In this document: positions 9,211 through 21,215 of the stretch, in pieces
How the letters are laid out: each line of letters begins with the position of its first letter
Position numbering within the stretch: position 1 is the stretch's first letter
Assembly (NCBI GenBank): GCA_028641055.1
Contig: CM054062.1
Span: forward strand, 170,197,715-170,261,714
Direction of reading: 5' to 3'
Length of the DNA stretch: 64,000 nucleotides
Origin: Alopecurus myosuroides
Lineage: Eukaryota; Streptophyta; Magnoliopsida; Poales; Poaceae
Program-made: the position numbers and the translations under genes
The notes under the pieces: model-generated
Database searches by the model: none
Seen by the model: only the letters and a program-made list of their open reading frames with translations
Told to the model about the DNA's origin: nothing

Positions 9211-12200
9211 TTTGTCGCACCCGGACTTCTAAAGGATACTCGCCGTTCCGTTGAACAGTAGCAGATTGGATTACGGGGCTTACCGGCACCCGCGTCCTCT
9301 TACGAGTAGGCCAACACACGTATGTGTGACAACCAACCCCTATCTGTTCAGCGTCGACGTAAACTATCCCATAGAAATCAGGACACTTCCATTGACGTAC
9401 TTCAAACCATACACACATGGTACGTCAACGGCGTTGAACAACTGATATCACAACAGATCTCTACGACACAAAAGATTGAAATAAGTTGCAAATGGCTCTC
9501 ATTAGAGCAGAGATAGCAAATACAATCATTCAGAGGACACATGTCCCAACAATACATCATTACATCACAGCGGAAGCATTCAACATGTCTGAGTACAGAC
9601 AAGACCCAAATAGGCCTAAGAGGCCGGAAACGAAAAGACAGAGCCCATCCACGAGGTCTCGGATCCTGCCCGGGTCCGCTATCTACTCGTCAGCAGTCTC
9701 GTCATACTCCACATAGTAGCCACCATGTAGATCCTCGAAACGTAGGTCTGCGGAAACCACAGCCCCAAAGGGGTCAGTACATAAACGTACTGGCAAGCAA
9801 GACTCACAATTCACCAAAGTGTAACCCGTCAACACCAAGCACAGATGCTTTGGGTTCAACGGAAGGAAGGGGAATATAAAAGATGCTGCAATTGGCTGCG
9901 CTAACCAACTACAGAGATTCTACCACTTCCGGCTAACAGAAAGGAGATAAGATCGAGTATTGTAACCAACTGAAAGATAACTTCAAACAAACCCATCCTG
10001 GATCTCGCCCCTTATCCAAAGAAGCAATCCGAGAATAACTCACGCAGTTGTAATAATGGTGGTTCAGATTATTGTGTCAATAAGCCTATTACTAGTCAAG
10101 TTGTTAATCATTGGGTGTAAGGTTGTTAATCATTAGGTTTAAGTTGTCCTGAGTACTTGTTAGCCAGTACTTTCACCAAGTAATCCATAACCGCGGAAAA
10201 CACGGCTTCTCGAGAAGATTATCCCTGCAGGGTTGCACCAATTTGGCTGTACACGCAAGAATATCCCGCCAGACGGGAATCAAACCCACCAAGCGAGGCA
10301 CTCTACACAACTCAACTCTTCTTCGCATCAAGCCCAAAGCACCACGTGCTGTGCGTGCGCGGCTAATCGAGCCCCACGAAGAAAAGGGGACCCTCATAGC
10401 ACTGGAAGACCACGCCGCCCTAAATGCCGACTACAAAAGTTCCACCCTGGCCTGGGCTCCCAAGATCATGCATGCAGCAAATGGAAAGCCCGAACTACGT
10501 GTGGCGATTTGGACGAGATGCGAATCGAATCAAATTGAGGGGGGCGCCCATACTCGCTTCCCACATGCGGTTAGTGCGCTCATCATGGATCGGTAGACAA
10601 GACCCTTTTCCTATTAGGGTCGACACTAGCATGCCTCAAAACCACCCTGGGCCTCCTGCCGGTGCCTTATCATCAAATTTATTATTAATCATAACATTAG
10701 CATGGTTGATTGATTAAACATCGAGCCCCCAGAACATAATATAGAGATAGTAACAGAAAGTAGCGGGTAACAGACTCGAGCAAAACAACCTAAGCATGCT
10801 AGTAAGACACGGGCTCAACAAAAGGTTATAGGTGTGGGGGGTGAGGCAATATCAGGGTTAAGGGATACATGTGATGGGTTCGTAACAGAAACAACTACAC
10901 ATAGGGCTTAGCAAAATAGACAACGGAAAGTATCGGTAACCAATGTTGAAAGGAACACGGTGGTTCATGTGAGTGATAACTTGCCTGCAAACCCAGTAGC
11001 CTGGTACTGAGCTAACTCCTTAGAAGGGATGTCGTAAGGGTCGTTGGTCTCAACGTCGTCGTGTATCCGAGAAGAAGCAAACAAACAATGCAGAAAGATA
11101 AACAATCAATATCATGGCATAGTGCACAAACATGGGATGATGCATGACCATTTAATTGATGCATCAAAATAGCTAGTTGGCAAGATAACAACATGATTAA
11201 ATGGACCCTCATGCAATTGGATTGCATATGAAAAGCCCATGAATTATGGTTGAATTGATTGTTTTACAACTAATCATTATATGAAAGTGGATTAGCATGA
11301 TGCATGGATGAGGAAAACAACAAAATAACAACAATAGAACCAAATGGAAATAAGGTTTAACAAGTTTGAAAATTTGTTTATTAAGTTAAGAAATTTTGGT
11401 TACTTAAAGGTGTCACACAAGCATTTGTTGTTTTCATCAAGTTTAATTGTTCAAAATAGATAACAAAGTTTATATTTGAAAGGAACACCAAATTTTAGGT
11501 GGATTACATGTTTCACTTGTTGAAAAAGGATTTCAAATAAATTATTTATGAATTAAACAAGGTTAAACAAGAATTAAATGAATTTAATTCAAACATGAAC
11601 TTATTTGAATTTTTATTTGTTCAAAGCATTAAACCAAATTCATATTTGAAAAGTTTATACTGTTAGGGTTGGAAAACATATTTTATATGTCCCAAAAGAA
11701 TTTGTTTTGATCAAGTTATGAAATTACCAATTTTAAATGAATTAAACAAGGTTTAAATTATTTAACCAATTTTAGTTATTCAAAACAGAAAACAAAGTTT
11801 ATATTTGGAAAGAGGGTTTAATTTGGCATGGAAAACATATTTCATTTGTTGAAATTGGATTTAAAATGAGCAAGTTATTATTTTGGCAATTTTAAATGCA
11901 ATAAACAAGAAACGGTTGTTTTCAGCAATTTAAATTATTCAAAACAGCAAACAAAATTTATATTTGGAAATTACATGAAAAGTTGATTGGAAAACATATT
12001 TAGTTTGTGGAATTTGGAATTTTTATGAACAAGTTATGAATTTTGCAAGTTTAAGTGAATTTGACAAGTTTTCAAATTTTGCACCAATTTAAAATATTCA
12101 AAACAGTAAACAAATTTTATATTTGGATAGAACATTTAATTTGGGACAGAAAACATATTTAAAAAGTTAAAATTGGAGTTGGGATGAATTTCTTATGCAA

Positions 12201-12382
12201 TTTACAAAATTGGGTGCAAATCTGCCATTTTTTTAATGAACCAGGGACTTGGAAATAAATTTCAGGGATTTAGAATTTAATTACCAGGGGCCTAGAATTA
12301 ATGTGCAAGGGCCTAGTTGTGATTTCTGGTAAAGTTCTGTGACAGAACAAACAATTAAAAAAGTTGGTTTTTAATTGAGGGG

Positions 12383-12598
12383 GTGGGGGATCGAACCCAA
12401 GCCCTCTGCTTCGGTGGGCAAAGGGGCTAACCAGTGGGACTGCTGCTGTGTGTTGGTGAGAAGGGGATGCGGTGGGGGGTTAAGGTTCAGAACTGCAACT
12501 TCTGAACCAAACGAAAAAATAACAGCAAAAGGTGGGGTGCGGGACTCGAACCCGAGCCCTCCTGCTGCGCGTTTGGCTCTGCTAACCAGTGCGGTAGT
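12383..12598 (-). other. Pair of tRNA-like modules (E1 5' LTR)
   Basis: Copies of the modules at 6388-6442 and 6543-6600. B-box-like GGTTCGATCCC lies near 12388-12398 and GGTTCGAGTCCC near 12541-12553. Each has CACTGGTTAGC about 30-35 bp upstream on the minus strand. Confidence 0.5.
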
Positions 12599-12835
12599 GG
12601 TTTGATTCATGATAGGTACCCATCGTGTTTGAATAAGAGGTAGCGCCCCTGGCCTGTTACTGACGAAACTGAATGAATTATTCAGTTAACGGACATGTCA
12701 AGGGAACGATCGCTGGACAGATCGTGGGGATGACCGCCGGCCTGCTTGCAGCGAGCGCGGGAGGGCGGCGCCGTGCGCGTGCGTGCTGCGTGTGAGGGAA
12801 CGGAGGAGAGGGAGGAAGGGGAAGAGGAGCGGCTC

Positions 12836-13181
12836 ACCTTGGGCTGAAGGAGAGGCACCTCGAGGCGGAGCAGGCTCTGTCGACGGACAGAACAGAGCTG
12901 ACGGTGGCGAGAAGAAGTGGACGGCGGCGGAGCAGCGGTGCGGTTCGGGCCACGCCGTGGATGCGAGGAGGACGAGGAAGGCTAGGGCCTTCCATTCCCG
13001 TGGCGGGCTGCCCTTGACGGTGACCACAAACCATACCCAAACTTCGACGAACTCCGGCCATGGCAGCAGGTACAGAGATGATCGAGGAAGGGAGATGAGA
13101 TGGAACGGCGGCGATGGGAGAAGGAGGGAGGATGTGCGGCTAGGCTAGGGTTTTCTGAGGGGTGAGGAGAGGAAGATATAG
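12836..13181 (-). promoter_or_regulatory. LTR core promoter and leader exon (E1 5' LTR)
   Basis: TATA-like TATATCTT at 13173-13180 on the minus strand, AAAACCCTAGCC about 25 bp on, and a leader with ATG at 13061. The 75-codon frame from this ATG has its stop overlapping the donor GTGAGC (12837-12836), so splicing would remove the stop and open the frame. E4 does not keep a comparable leader frame, so I do not call a gene. Confidence 0.5.
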
Positions 13182-14274
13182 GAGGGGGGGGGAGAATCGG
13201 GTGGAGGAGGTTGGGCAGCAGGTCGCTGTCCATGGTTGCTGACGACAGCGTACGGAGATGGGGAAGAAAGGGTATCGGGCCTGGGAAAAAAAATGGGCTG
13301 GGCCTCTCTCTCCCTTTGGTCTGTTAGTTTTTTTTATTAATTGATTTGTTAGTATTTTTTTTTTGCTGATTAGAAAAAGGAAGAAAGGGAGATGGATTGT
13401 GGGGTAGAAAAGTTAAGTGAAACTTATGTGAATTAATTAGGTCAACAACAACTTTGTATCAGCTTTTGTTTTCAAAATATTTGATTCATGCTAATGTTTG
13501 GAAAAAGAAAAATGAATTCACTTTTATATTTGAACTAAGGGATTAATTGAATTGAAGCAATTCAAAAGCATTGTTTTAAAAATTCATGTTTATTTGCTAC
13601 CAAATGGATGTTGGTTTTGTAAGTTTCACAATTAAAAAAATGGTTTGATGTTTGGGTTTTTATTTGAATTTGGAAAGGAATTTGAATGAATTGTTGATTA
13701 AGTGATTTAGTAAAAATAACATTTAATTAGTTTTTGGAACCTCAAGTTATTTTGAAACAAACTGGTTGGAGTTGTTTTGTTTCATTACTTTCAAATGGTT
13801 GCTATATGGAAAAAGGCAATTGAATTTGAATAAATTTGGATTAAGTGAACTTATTAAAACCCCAATTTTAAATAGTTGAACCTTAGGGATTTAATGGAAA
13901 CAATTGATTGAATGGTTTTGCACTTTTCATAACTTTCAAAAGGGTTGTTGTTTTGGAAATTAATCATAATTGAATTTGAAAAGGGTTTGATTATTGGATG
14001 CATTTTTATAGAAACAAAACAACAGTTTTGAAATCTCACTTTAATGGAAACAAACAATTGTTTTATTTGAAATATCTTTTTAGAAATTGTAACATCACAA
14101 GGATGAAACAAAAGGTTTGAAATTTGAGTTGAAATTCAAATAGAAAACAAAGGAAAACAAATGGAAAACAAACAAAACAAATGCAATCAACATGATGCCA
14201 TGATGCAAAACATAAAATAACAGAGAGCAAAACATTCTAAAGGCTATTTTTCAGACTTGGGATGTTACACGCGA

Positions 14275-14476
14275 CCTGGGGGCACGCTGCCCTATGGCGT
14301 GGGGGCCCCTGAGCCCCCCTCCGGGTCTCCTCCGGACTCCGTGTAAATGACAACTTTCTAAGACTCTAGGATTTTGTTTTGTCCAATTCTGAGAATATTT
14401 CCAGAACAACTTTTCTAAAACAAAAAACAGTAGAAAACAGGATTTCGCTCTGTGGCATCTTGTAAATAGGTATAAA
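14275..14476 (-). repeat. Athila-like 5' LTR, second segment
   Basis: Continues the LTR broken at 3227. It is GC-rich (CCTCCGGGTCTCC), then has a TTTTGTTTTGTCCAATTC-type segment common in Triticeae Athila-like LTRs, ending around TAGGTATAAATTGG. The expected LTR terminus is not reached, so the LTR was truncated or rearranged here. Confidence 0.5.
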
Positions 14477-14584
14477 TTGGCGAGAGGGCAACATCGGTGG
14501 GCGGCCAGGGGGCCACACCACCCCGAGGCGCGACCAGAGGGGGGCGCCGCCCTATGGTGTGGGGGCCCTGAGGCCCCCTCCGGG
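14477..14584 (-). repeat. Duplicated Athila-like LTR segment
   Basis: This ~108-bp stretch repeats, with mismatches, the sequence found at about 3174-3227 joined to 14275-14330 (GCGAGAGGGCAAC, CAGGGGGCCACACCA, CCCTATGG, GGCCCCCTCCGGG). It is either a local duplication or a piece of a second Athila-like LTR. Its last five bases CCGGG (14580-14584) are the presumed TSD of the Tat element; the partner lies outside the window. Confidence 0.55.
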
Positions 14585-14725
14585 TGTCGGGGGGATACCC
14601 CCGAGTAGGGTAAAGGCAAGTGCTAAGGGGCAAGATCAGAAGAGACGTTTGGCAGAGTAGCGGCTACCCGGTACTCGCTACCCGGTCGTCCGCTATTCGG
14701 CCGTACACACTGATGGCCAGGAGGA
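14585..14725 (+). repeat. Tat 5' LTR, first 141 bp
   Basis: Begins with a tip palindrome TCGGGGGGATACCCCCGA that can fold into a hairpin. Broken by E2; GAGGA at 14721-14725 is the left TSD of E2. Confidence 0.8.
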
Positions 14726-15174
14726 TGTCACGACCCCGGACCCAGAGATATACATACTGTTATGTGCTACTAGCCATGGACTCACAAGGGCTTCAGGGTT
14801 ACCAGCCCCGGCCGCAACAAACAACGGCAGGCAGACCGGATTCATCGGCACGTAGTCCGGATCCCCGGTCTACTACTCCTTGTATCCAAGCTAGTCATAA
14901 CCAATTATGCATACCCAAGCGTCCACGAGTCGGATGAAACTGAAGGAACGGGACCAAAGCTATACAGAGATGCTATGTGTCCAGAAAGTGCAACAACAAT
15001 CGAGGGTTACTGGGGTTACCTCGCCCCAGGCCGATCACATCGACAGGCGGGCTCGGACATGGATCATCGGCTCCACAACCCCTCGACTGCGACAACTATG
15101 CAGGCATAGCCAAAAGTGTATAACAATGAGCTCGAAACCAACAACCGATCAAAGCAACACTCTAAACAAGAAGC

Positions 15175-15180
15175 TTTATT
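15175..15180 (-). terminator. AATAAA polyadenylation signal in E2 3' LTR
   Basis: The minus strand reads TTTAATAAAGCTTC. In the 3' LTR this is a plausible poly(A) signal for E2 RNA. The matching copy is at 21665-21670. Confidence 0.5.
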
Positions 15181-15747
15181 AAACAGATGTTACTAGAGTA
15201 TAGCTTACAAGCAGAGGTCACACGACCCAACATTACATCAGACAACGGAAGGCAAATTATGTTGCTAATCAACAAGAACCAAAAAGGCCTAAGAGGCTGC
15301 AACATAAGGCGACGTCCCAGCCCATAGATTCCAGGCTGCTACCTGGGAACCCCAAACTACTCGTCGATGTCCACGTTGAATCACCACTGAAGTGAGATCT
15401 TCTCCTGAACCAAAATTAAGCAAACCTGAGTACGGGAGGTACTCAACAAGACTTAGTTAACCTATTATATATCTGCTAGTTTCATAAAGGGTTTTATGAA
15501 GGCTGATTTGCGTAAAGCAATGTTTGTTTTCCAAATCGAGGAAGAATAGCACGTCTTGTAGAGGGTTTTCAAAACAGATGAGAAAGGACTCAACTCATGT
15601 AGATCATCATCTTTTGAGACCACCAAATTCATTTTCCAGCACCTCACATGCTACAAGGGTCACCCCTCCCGGCATCTCCGGGGAGGCACCCTTCATTCAT
15701 TGCCAACATCTTTTACGCCACTTTCAAGTTATCTATGACCCCGTGAC

Positions 15748-15827
15748 TTTCACCAAGTCGTCCATAACCGTGGACACGGCTTTCCGAAAGATTTATCCCT
15801 GCAGGGTGGTACACTTTACCCACACGT
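15748..15827 (-). other. Conserved palindrome-rich island (E2 3' LTR)
   Basis: Diverged version of the island at 4186-4270. It keeps TTTCACCAAGT, TCCATAACCG, ACACGGCTT, ATCCCTGCAGGGT and CACACG in the same order, while the XhoI-like palindrome has decayed. Second copy at 22238-22317. Confidence 0.65.
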
Positions 15828-17460
15828 ACCATCCGACTCTTAATGCCAAGCTATTGGCACAATTCCGACGATGTGCCGGCAGAGTGTGGTTGGCCACGAC
15901 CTTTACCTTGCCGAGACCTATCCATGAGTCAACCCAAACAGGGCCACCCCGTCAACAGGGAGTTGGCCACCTCCTGACGGCACCTGTTCTGTGAGTCGGG
16001 ATCAAGATCCGTGTACGTCCATCACTTGTCCCGGTCACACCCTAAACACCTCCAAAAGGTTTTTGACTCACACGCAGATGGAAATCCCAAACTACGTGAC
16101 TCACGGATAGAACCAAACAAGTTAGTTAGTCGAGCGCGGTCTGTTAGGCCCCGCGTGTGGTTGCACGCTCAGTCTTGGTTTCCGCGGCGAGACCTTACTC
16201 CTAGGGTTGGCAAGTACGGAACGAACAACCACTTCCCAAGTGGCCTCCCGTCCAAGCCTTAGTCAAGTTAACCACACAGTGCTCATCTTACCACGTCATC
16301 ATATCATACTAGGTTATCGCAACTCTGATTCATCAACCGGATGGAGCAGAGGTAACAAACATATGAAACTAAGCAGTAGCAGATATGAGGCTCTGGCGAT
16401 GCACACAAGCAAATCTATGGCGGCTAGGAGCAGTGGATCAGGTCATTGTGGCAATGCAATATATAGGTGAACTATATCTAGTAGCATCAAATACTTTAGA
16501 ATCGAATGCAAAGTACGAGGATCAAATGTTGTTCGAAAACATATATGAGCAGATAAGAGGTTATGCTTGCCTTGGTTATAAGAAAACCAGATAAACTCTT
16601 CAGGGATAAGTGCTTGACTTGTCGGTTAGGATCAAGTATTCGTCATTTGGATTGCTGGCCTTCTCTTCGGAGCCACGTTCACGGCTGGGTGAACCTCGTG
16701 GGCTGGTCGTAGAGGCGATGCGGCGCCGGAAACGACGGCGGCGAGCTCGGGGAGCCGCCGGCCGGAGAGGAGGAGGAGGCCCCGATTCCGGTGATGTCAG
16801 CCTCCTCGGTTCACAGGAGTTGTGGAGGAGGGAGGGGGCACCCTGGCGGATCTTCATGCGCCATCAGTTCGTCCGGGAGCAGCCGGAGTCGGCGACAATC
16901 GGCGGCGGCCGTGGCAGTAGGGTTTGGTTGCTCGCCGGGGAAACTTACAGAGAGAGGAGGGGGTTCGAGGGAGAGGGAGAACTGAGAGGCCTCCTCGCGG
17001 TCCTATCCCCTCGACGGGACGGCCAAGCATGAGGTGGCCGCGCGAGGATGGAGGCATCGACACGCAGCTCCTCCTACTGGCAGGAGGTTGAAGAAGACCA
17101 CGTTTTTTTACAACACCCCCTCGAGTTCCTGGATTTTACAGATTAGCCCTTTTCTTTTTTAAAAGAGGACAGGAAACAAAGTTTTGAGGGCCTTTTTGGA
17201 AGAATAAAATTTGGCAAAAATTATCTTTGGAAAGCTTATAAAATTTCCAACAACACCATGTGTTTATTTGGTGTAATTGAAACATTTTTCAGAACAAGAT
17301 TTTGGGAACCAAAATAAGTACTTTCTGTGAGATTTTCTGAAACCATTTAATTTCCAAATTTAAATTGGTTAAAACATGATTTGAATTTTGTGGTTTCATG
17401 CATGAATGATATGAACTCAACAGCACAACACTTTGGTAGCAAAAATTGGGATGTTACAAA

Positions 17461-17475
17461 TCTACCCCCCTTACA
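17461..17475 (-). other. Polypurine tract of E2
   Basis: The minus strand reads TTGTAAGGGGGGTAG next to the 3' LTR. Confidence 0.8.
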
Positions 17476-19204
17476 AGAATCTCGTCCCGAGATTCCCGAA
17501 GGAGAAGAAAGAAGGAACACCGGTTTTGAACGATCTTCTCGAACCTTACGGTTCTCTTCTCGAAGAGGTTTACCCGTAGCACTTGCGAAGATCTCCAACG
17601 GCTACATCTTAGGTAAGAGGGAAACTCTTAGGAAATGATCTTCACGAAGATCGAGTATCTCATGGATAACTCATGACAGGAATGTTCATAAAGAACTGTT
17701 GAGTTAACAAGCATGAAACACATCAAGGTAACGGGGTGAATAAAAGATGGTTTCAAGTTTGTGGATGATAGTTCTTGAAAGGATTTAGAATATGAGCTTT
17801 GCACAAGACTTTAAATCCTTTTGGAAAATAAGGTTGGACAACTGATGATATCGAGGTTTCTTCAAACAGATAACCAAGATGAAAAGGATGGTCTTGGATA
17901 CCACGACGTAATATCCGTAGACGAGGAAAATCACGAGAAAACACTGTAATCGTGAGGCAAAGAGAATTTGATACAGGATCAGGTTCACTCTTCAGAGTGG
18001 ACACGGAAGATAACGGAACTTTCACTCCGTCAAAACTTTGTCAAAGATCGGGATGTTACTTCACTGCAGAGAATGAGTAACCAAAAGAAGTTGAGGCACC
18101 GTAACGAAGAAGGAATTCTTGGTCACACCATAAGGATGGTTAACCAACGAGGGATTAGAATACTGGGAGGAATAAGAATCTTTTTCCTATTGTGTATTTG
18201 TACGTAGCAATACGTTTACCACATGGTTAAGATCCCATGGCTGAAGTAACTGACAAATTCACACAATGTGTGAGATGAACAGAACTTCAAGTACAAACAA
18301 CTTGAAAAAGGGGACTGATCAATGGCGGTTACAAAACACCACGAGATGTTTTGCACGATGAACTTGTTTCCATTAAGAAAAAGGTTTGGAGGTTCAACGG
18401 AGAGATATTGGACAAAACAACTTCCAAGGTCTTCTTGACGTTCCCGACACCAATATCCAGCTTACATAAGCCTTTAATAGGTCATCAAGTGGAAGTTAAA
18501 CTCCGGTTTGGAAGAACTGGGAGGAAGAACTTGTTAGAATAAGCCAGACAAGAATTCTCATGGAGAGTGGTTGTTCTTACGGATTCAAAGAGATATGACA
18601 TTAGGCCTTCCGGCTAATTGTGTCAACCACAACATCAACCATGCCGGATTTTGAAAAGACCTGATTCAATACTCTTGAGGAACACCAACCATCCTTGCTG
18701 CTTGAGACTCAGCTCTGGTTAGTGGATTGAATAACTGAGACTCGGTATATATGATCAAAGAGATTGCACCGGTTATCAACGAGATACCTATGCTGGATTC
18801 TCAAGATATGGACTACAATGTCACACTCAACAAGATGAGCGAGATTGCAGAATTCATGTATTAGCAACTTGCGAAAGAAGGTTGCACCTACATGAACTAC
18901 TTGCAATGAAACACATCGGAGTCCTTGTTGGGAAGATGATAACAAAGATCACCAAGATCTTGGACTTCCTTTCACGGATAATCAGTCAGGGGCTTAGCGT
19001 AGATGAAAGCTTCTTCAAGAAATGGAGGTAAACCAACCATCTCAAGAATACTCCACGCATACATGACCGACTTAGAGATATTCCTGAAGGAACAAGAAAA
19101 CTTTACTCGAATCCATGGCGACAACTTTCACCATAAGCACATGGACTGGAGTAAGCCACTTCGAACATCCAGAACACAACTTCGTGATGACACCGAGGTG
19201 GTTC

Positions 19205-19470
19205 TCAGAAGTTTCCATCATTAGTGCCAATTGTTCAGCATGAACCTCTTGCAACTTAAGTAAATAGGAATGTCATCGATGGGCTCGAGAACACACTTAT
19301 CATACCACTCAAGGAGGAGGGGTTCATAAGATCTATGAACAAGGCAAAATATTGGCCAAACCAAAGGGCATGAAGGTGTACTCAGGCAACACACCACGAA
19401 TGAAAACACTGTCAAGATAGTCCTTGGATCTGGACTTGATCTGACGATAGCCCAAATCAGATCAAAGGTA
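19205..19470 (-). pseudogene. Reverse transcriptase remnant of E2
   Basis: Across several frames the minus strand keeps recognisable RT landmarks in order: a DLIWAIVRS-like vestige of the D-L-R-x-G-Y-H-Q motif, a CCLSTPSCPLVWP-region trace of the F-G-L-x-N-A-P segment (clear at nucleotide level as GCATGAAGGTGTACTCA on the plus strand), and IDDIPIY, a vestige of the Y-x-D-D box. Frameshifts separate them. This is a relic of an autonomous ancestor. Confidence 0.6.
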
Positions 19471-21198
19471 GAATGACAGTATGTCCATTGAAGAGATACT
19501 ATCATGCTTCAACACAGATGAGAACTAAACATCCCATTCCAAAGGAACAAGTTAGGATGAGGTTTTGTCTTCCGACTCTCCAAGTTGTTGTTTAAGCTCC
19601 ACCTACTAGTCCAGGGTGTCTAGCGTAGTTTCTTGGAGAAAGGAGGGGTTCGAACTACCCCTCGTTTAGACATCACGGTCAGGTAACAAACCTGGTGATA
19701 CTTCTAGAAAGACAACCAGAATATCACAACCACCGGTATGCCTTGGAGTTCGAAAGGAATTCTTGCTTTTCAAAGCAACTGATGTGGTCTGGAGAGCTTT
19801 GGCATGAACCTAACTCTTTGACCAGAAATGTGCACCGGAGTGAACGAATCTGGTGACTCAGTCAACTTCAAACAGAGGCTGGGTGACCAGCAGTGCTAAG
19901 AAGGATACCGATGTTTCTTAGGTTTCCAAAGCAATAAGAATTGCTGAGAATACCTGATGCACACATCGACACACACACCCAACCTTCTCGAGCATTTAAG
20001 CTTGGACTAGGAGTGAGTGGAAATGTGTAAGAGCATCACTTCATCAATGAGGCCATGAAACTCAACACAACCTCTTGATATAGAAGAGTGTGATACTCAA
20101 AGGTGGAACAGAATAGAAGCTAGTGAAACTTCTTTAATCTGCGGATTACAAAACTTTGACCTGGTCCTGGAGATGAACGAGGTACTGGAGTTTGTTTCTC
20201 CTGACATCCCAAGGTGGAATGTTCTGACGGAAAACAAGAGAAAATGCATTGGAGGAATCCAATACACATATGCAACTTGGTGTCCGAACAACGGACGAAG
20301 TTCGGGAAGCAACTAGAAGATGGGAACATGCTCAGGAGAATTCCTAAGATCATGTTGATTGCACAGCGTAATACTCATGTGTAGAACCCATGCCAAAAGG
20401 TTGGTATAGCTGAACCAAGAACAAAGATATGAGAATCATAGAGAACACTTTTGTTATGATTCCTTTTGGTTCCTAGAGAAAACCTATGGCTATTGGAGCT
20501 AAGGTTACCTAGCCATCCTGAGGTAGAACGGATTCCTCAGGATCCAAAGGAACAGAACTTGGGTTAAAGGTCAGCATCCTGTACTGATAGCGTGAGCAAC
20601 ACATGGTTATGAAACCACATGGTTCAACCCACCACAATTCAGCACATTCCGGGACCTTCGGTTCAAGTCCAAAGTTGAAAACACAACGAAAGGAGTAACT
20701 ACTCTCTTAATGTCTTAAAGGACACTATGAATAGTAACCACGAAGTATCTTTCCAAGAGGACAAACTTAGCTCCGGAAGTATTTGATCAAAAGAGTAAGA
20801 ATACATTCGAGATGAAAAGCAGATCTCGAGGTTCAGGATTTTGAGACTTTAGAACTGGAGTATGTGGAACCCACACAACTGTGAGGTATTAGGATGGAAA
20901 GGAATCTCCTAGTTGAACAGCAATCAACGGAGTAAGGAACACACACGACTCTAGAAACTTTAACACTAGGTCAACTTGGGTAAAAGAACGTCTTGCCATA
21001 GAAGGCCCCTAAGTTTTGAATAATCAGAACCTTTTCAAATCAAAACAGGTAAGGAGACCCAGAGTTAGAGCGATACCAGATACGGAGTAAAAAGAATCCT
21101 AAGAAGTTTTTCACAATCCATTTCGAGTTTCAAAATAGTTTTCATAAACTCTAGACTCGACAACGACCAAGCAGTAAGGTTTTCCTACAGGCAGTCCT

Positions 21199-21210
21199 GC
21201 TCTGATACCA
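21199..21210 (-). other. Primer-binding site of E2 (initiator tRNA-Met type)
   Basis: The minus strand reads TGGTATCAGAGC, separated from the 5' LTR by five bases (AGTCA), a slightly longer spacer than in E1/E4. Confidence 0.9.
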
Positions 21211-21215
21211 TGACT

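Larger units (their letters stand above)
8275..9212 (-). other. E1 internal domain: multiply deleted gag-pol remnant
   Basis: Fragments match the E4 body in the same order and orientation. About 8330-8405 matches the integrase 3' part (E4 42340 and 42545-42605). 8405-8575 matches the protease/RT linker (E4 45155-45300). 8580-8630 matches gag (E4 46345-46385). 8670-8825 matches the 5' UTR just upstream of ORF0 (E4 47735-47875). 9000-9212 matches the untranslated leader next to the PBS. Everything between has been deleted, leaving about one sixth of the original body and no long reading frame. A (CAA)n microsatellite lies at 8634-8658. Confidence 0.8.
3228..14269 (-). mobile_element. E1: non-autonomous Tekay-type Ty3/gypsy element, complete
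   Basis: Two LTRs (3228-8274 and 9213-14269), each beginning TGTCGCACC and ending GGGATGTTACA on the plus strand, flank a 938-bp interior. A perfect 5-bp duplication CGCGA is at 3223-3227 and 14270-14274. A tRNA-iMet-type PBS at 9199-9210 (minus) and a polypurine tract at 8275-8290 (minus) show minus orientation. No intact gene remains: the interior is a mosaic of fragments matching the E4 body. By eye the LTRs differ by at least 25 substitutions plus small indels over about 5.05 kb. That implies a few hundred thousand years at commonly used grass LTR rates. The cis signals are intact, so it was probably mobilised by an E4-like relative. Confidence 0.92.
9213..14269 (-). repeat. E1 5' LTR (5057 bp)
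   Basis: Right copy of the E1 LTR, collinear with 3228-8274. By-eye differences include scattered transitions, a ~10-bp insertion near 11560 and homopolymer changes. It holds the same modules: island 10171-10255, AT array about 11440-12170, tRNA-like modules 12383-12437 and 12543-12598, hairpin 12660-12687, leader/promoter 12836-13181. Confidence 0.9.
14726..17458 (-). repeat. E2 3' LTR (2733 bp)
   Basis: Contains, in plus coordinates, a polyadenylation signal (15175-15180), the palindrome island (15748-15827), a GC-rich leader with donor GTAAGT at 16948-16947, and AT-rich U3-like sequence to 17458. It lacks the tRNA-like modules and the CTGACGAAACTG hairpin seen in E1/E3/E4. Confidence 0.92.
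17459..21215 (-). other. E2 internal domain, degenerate, no intact gene
   Basis: No frame longer than about 95 codons. Traces of pol survive in the right order on the minus strand: a protease/RT-linker-like stretch near 19690-19760 (compare E4 45160-45215) and RT-like motifs at 19205-19470. The rest is non-coding or too decayed to assign. Confidence 0.75.

Noticed and set aside
16610..17032. Plus-strand 140-codon frame in E2 LTR (copy at 23100-23522)
   Set aside because: GC-rich LTR leader read in the wrong direction. Arg/Gly-rich low complexity, repeated only because the LTR is repeated.
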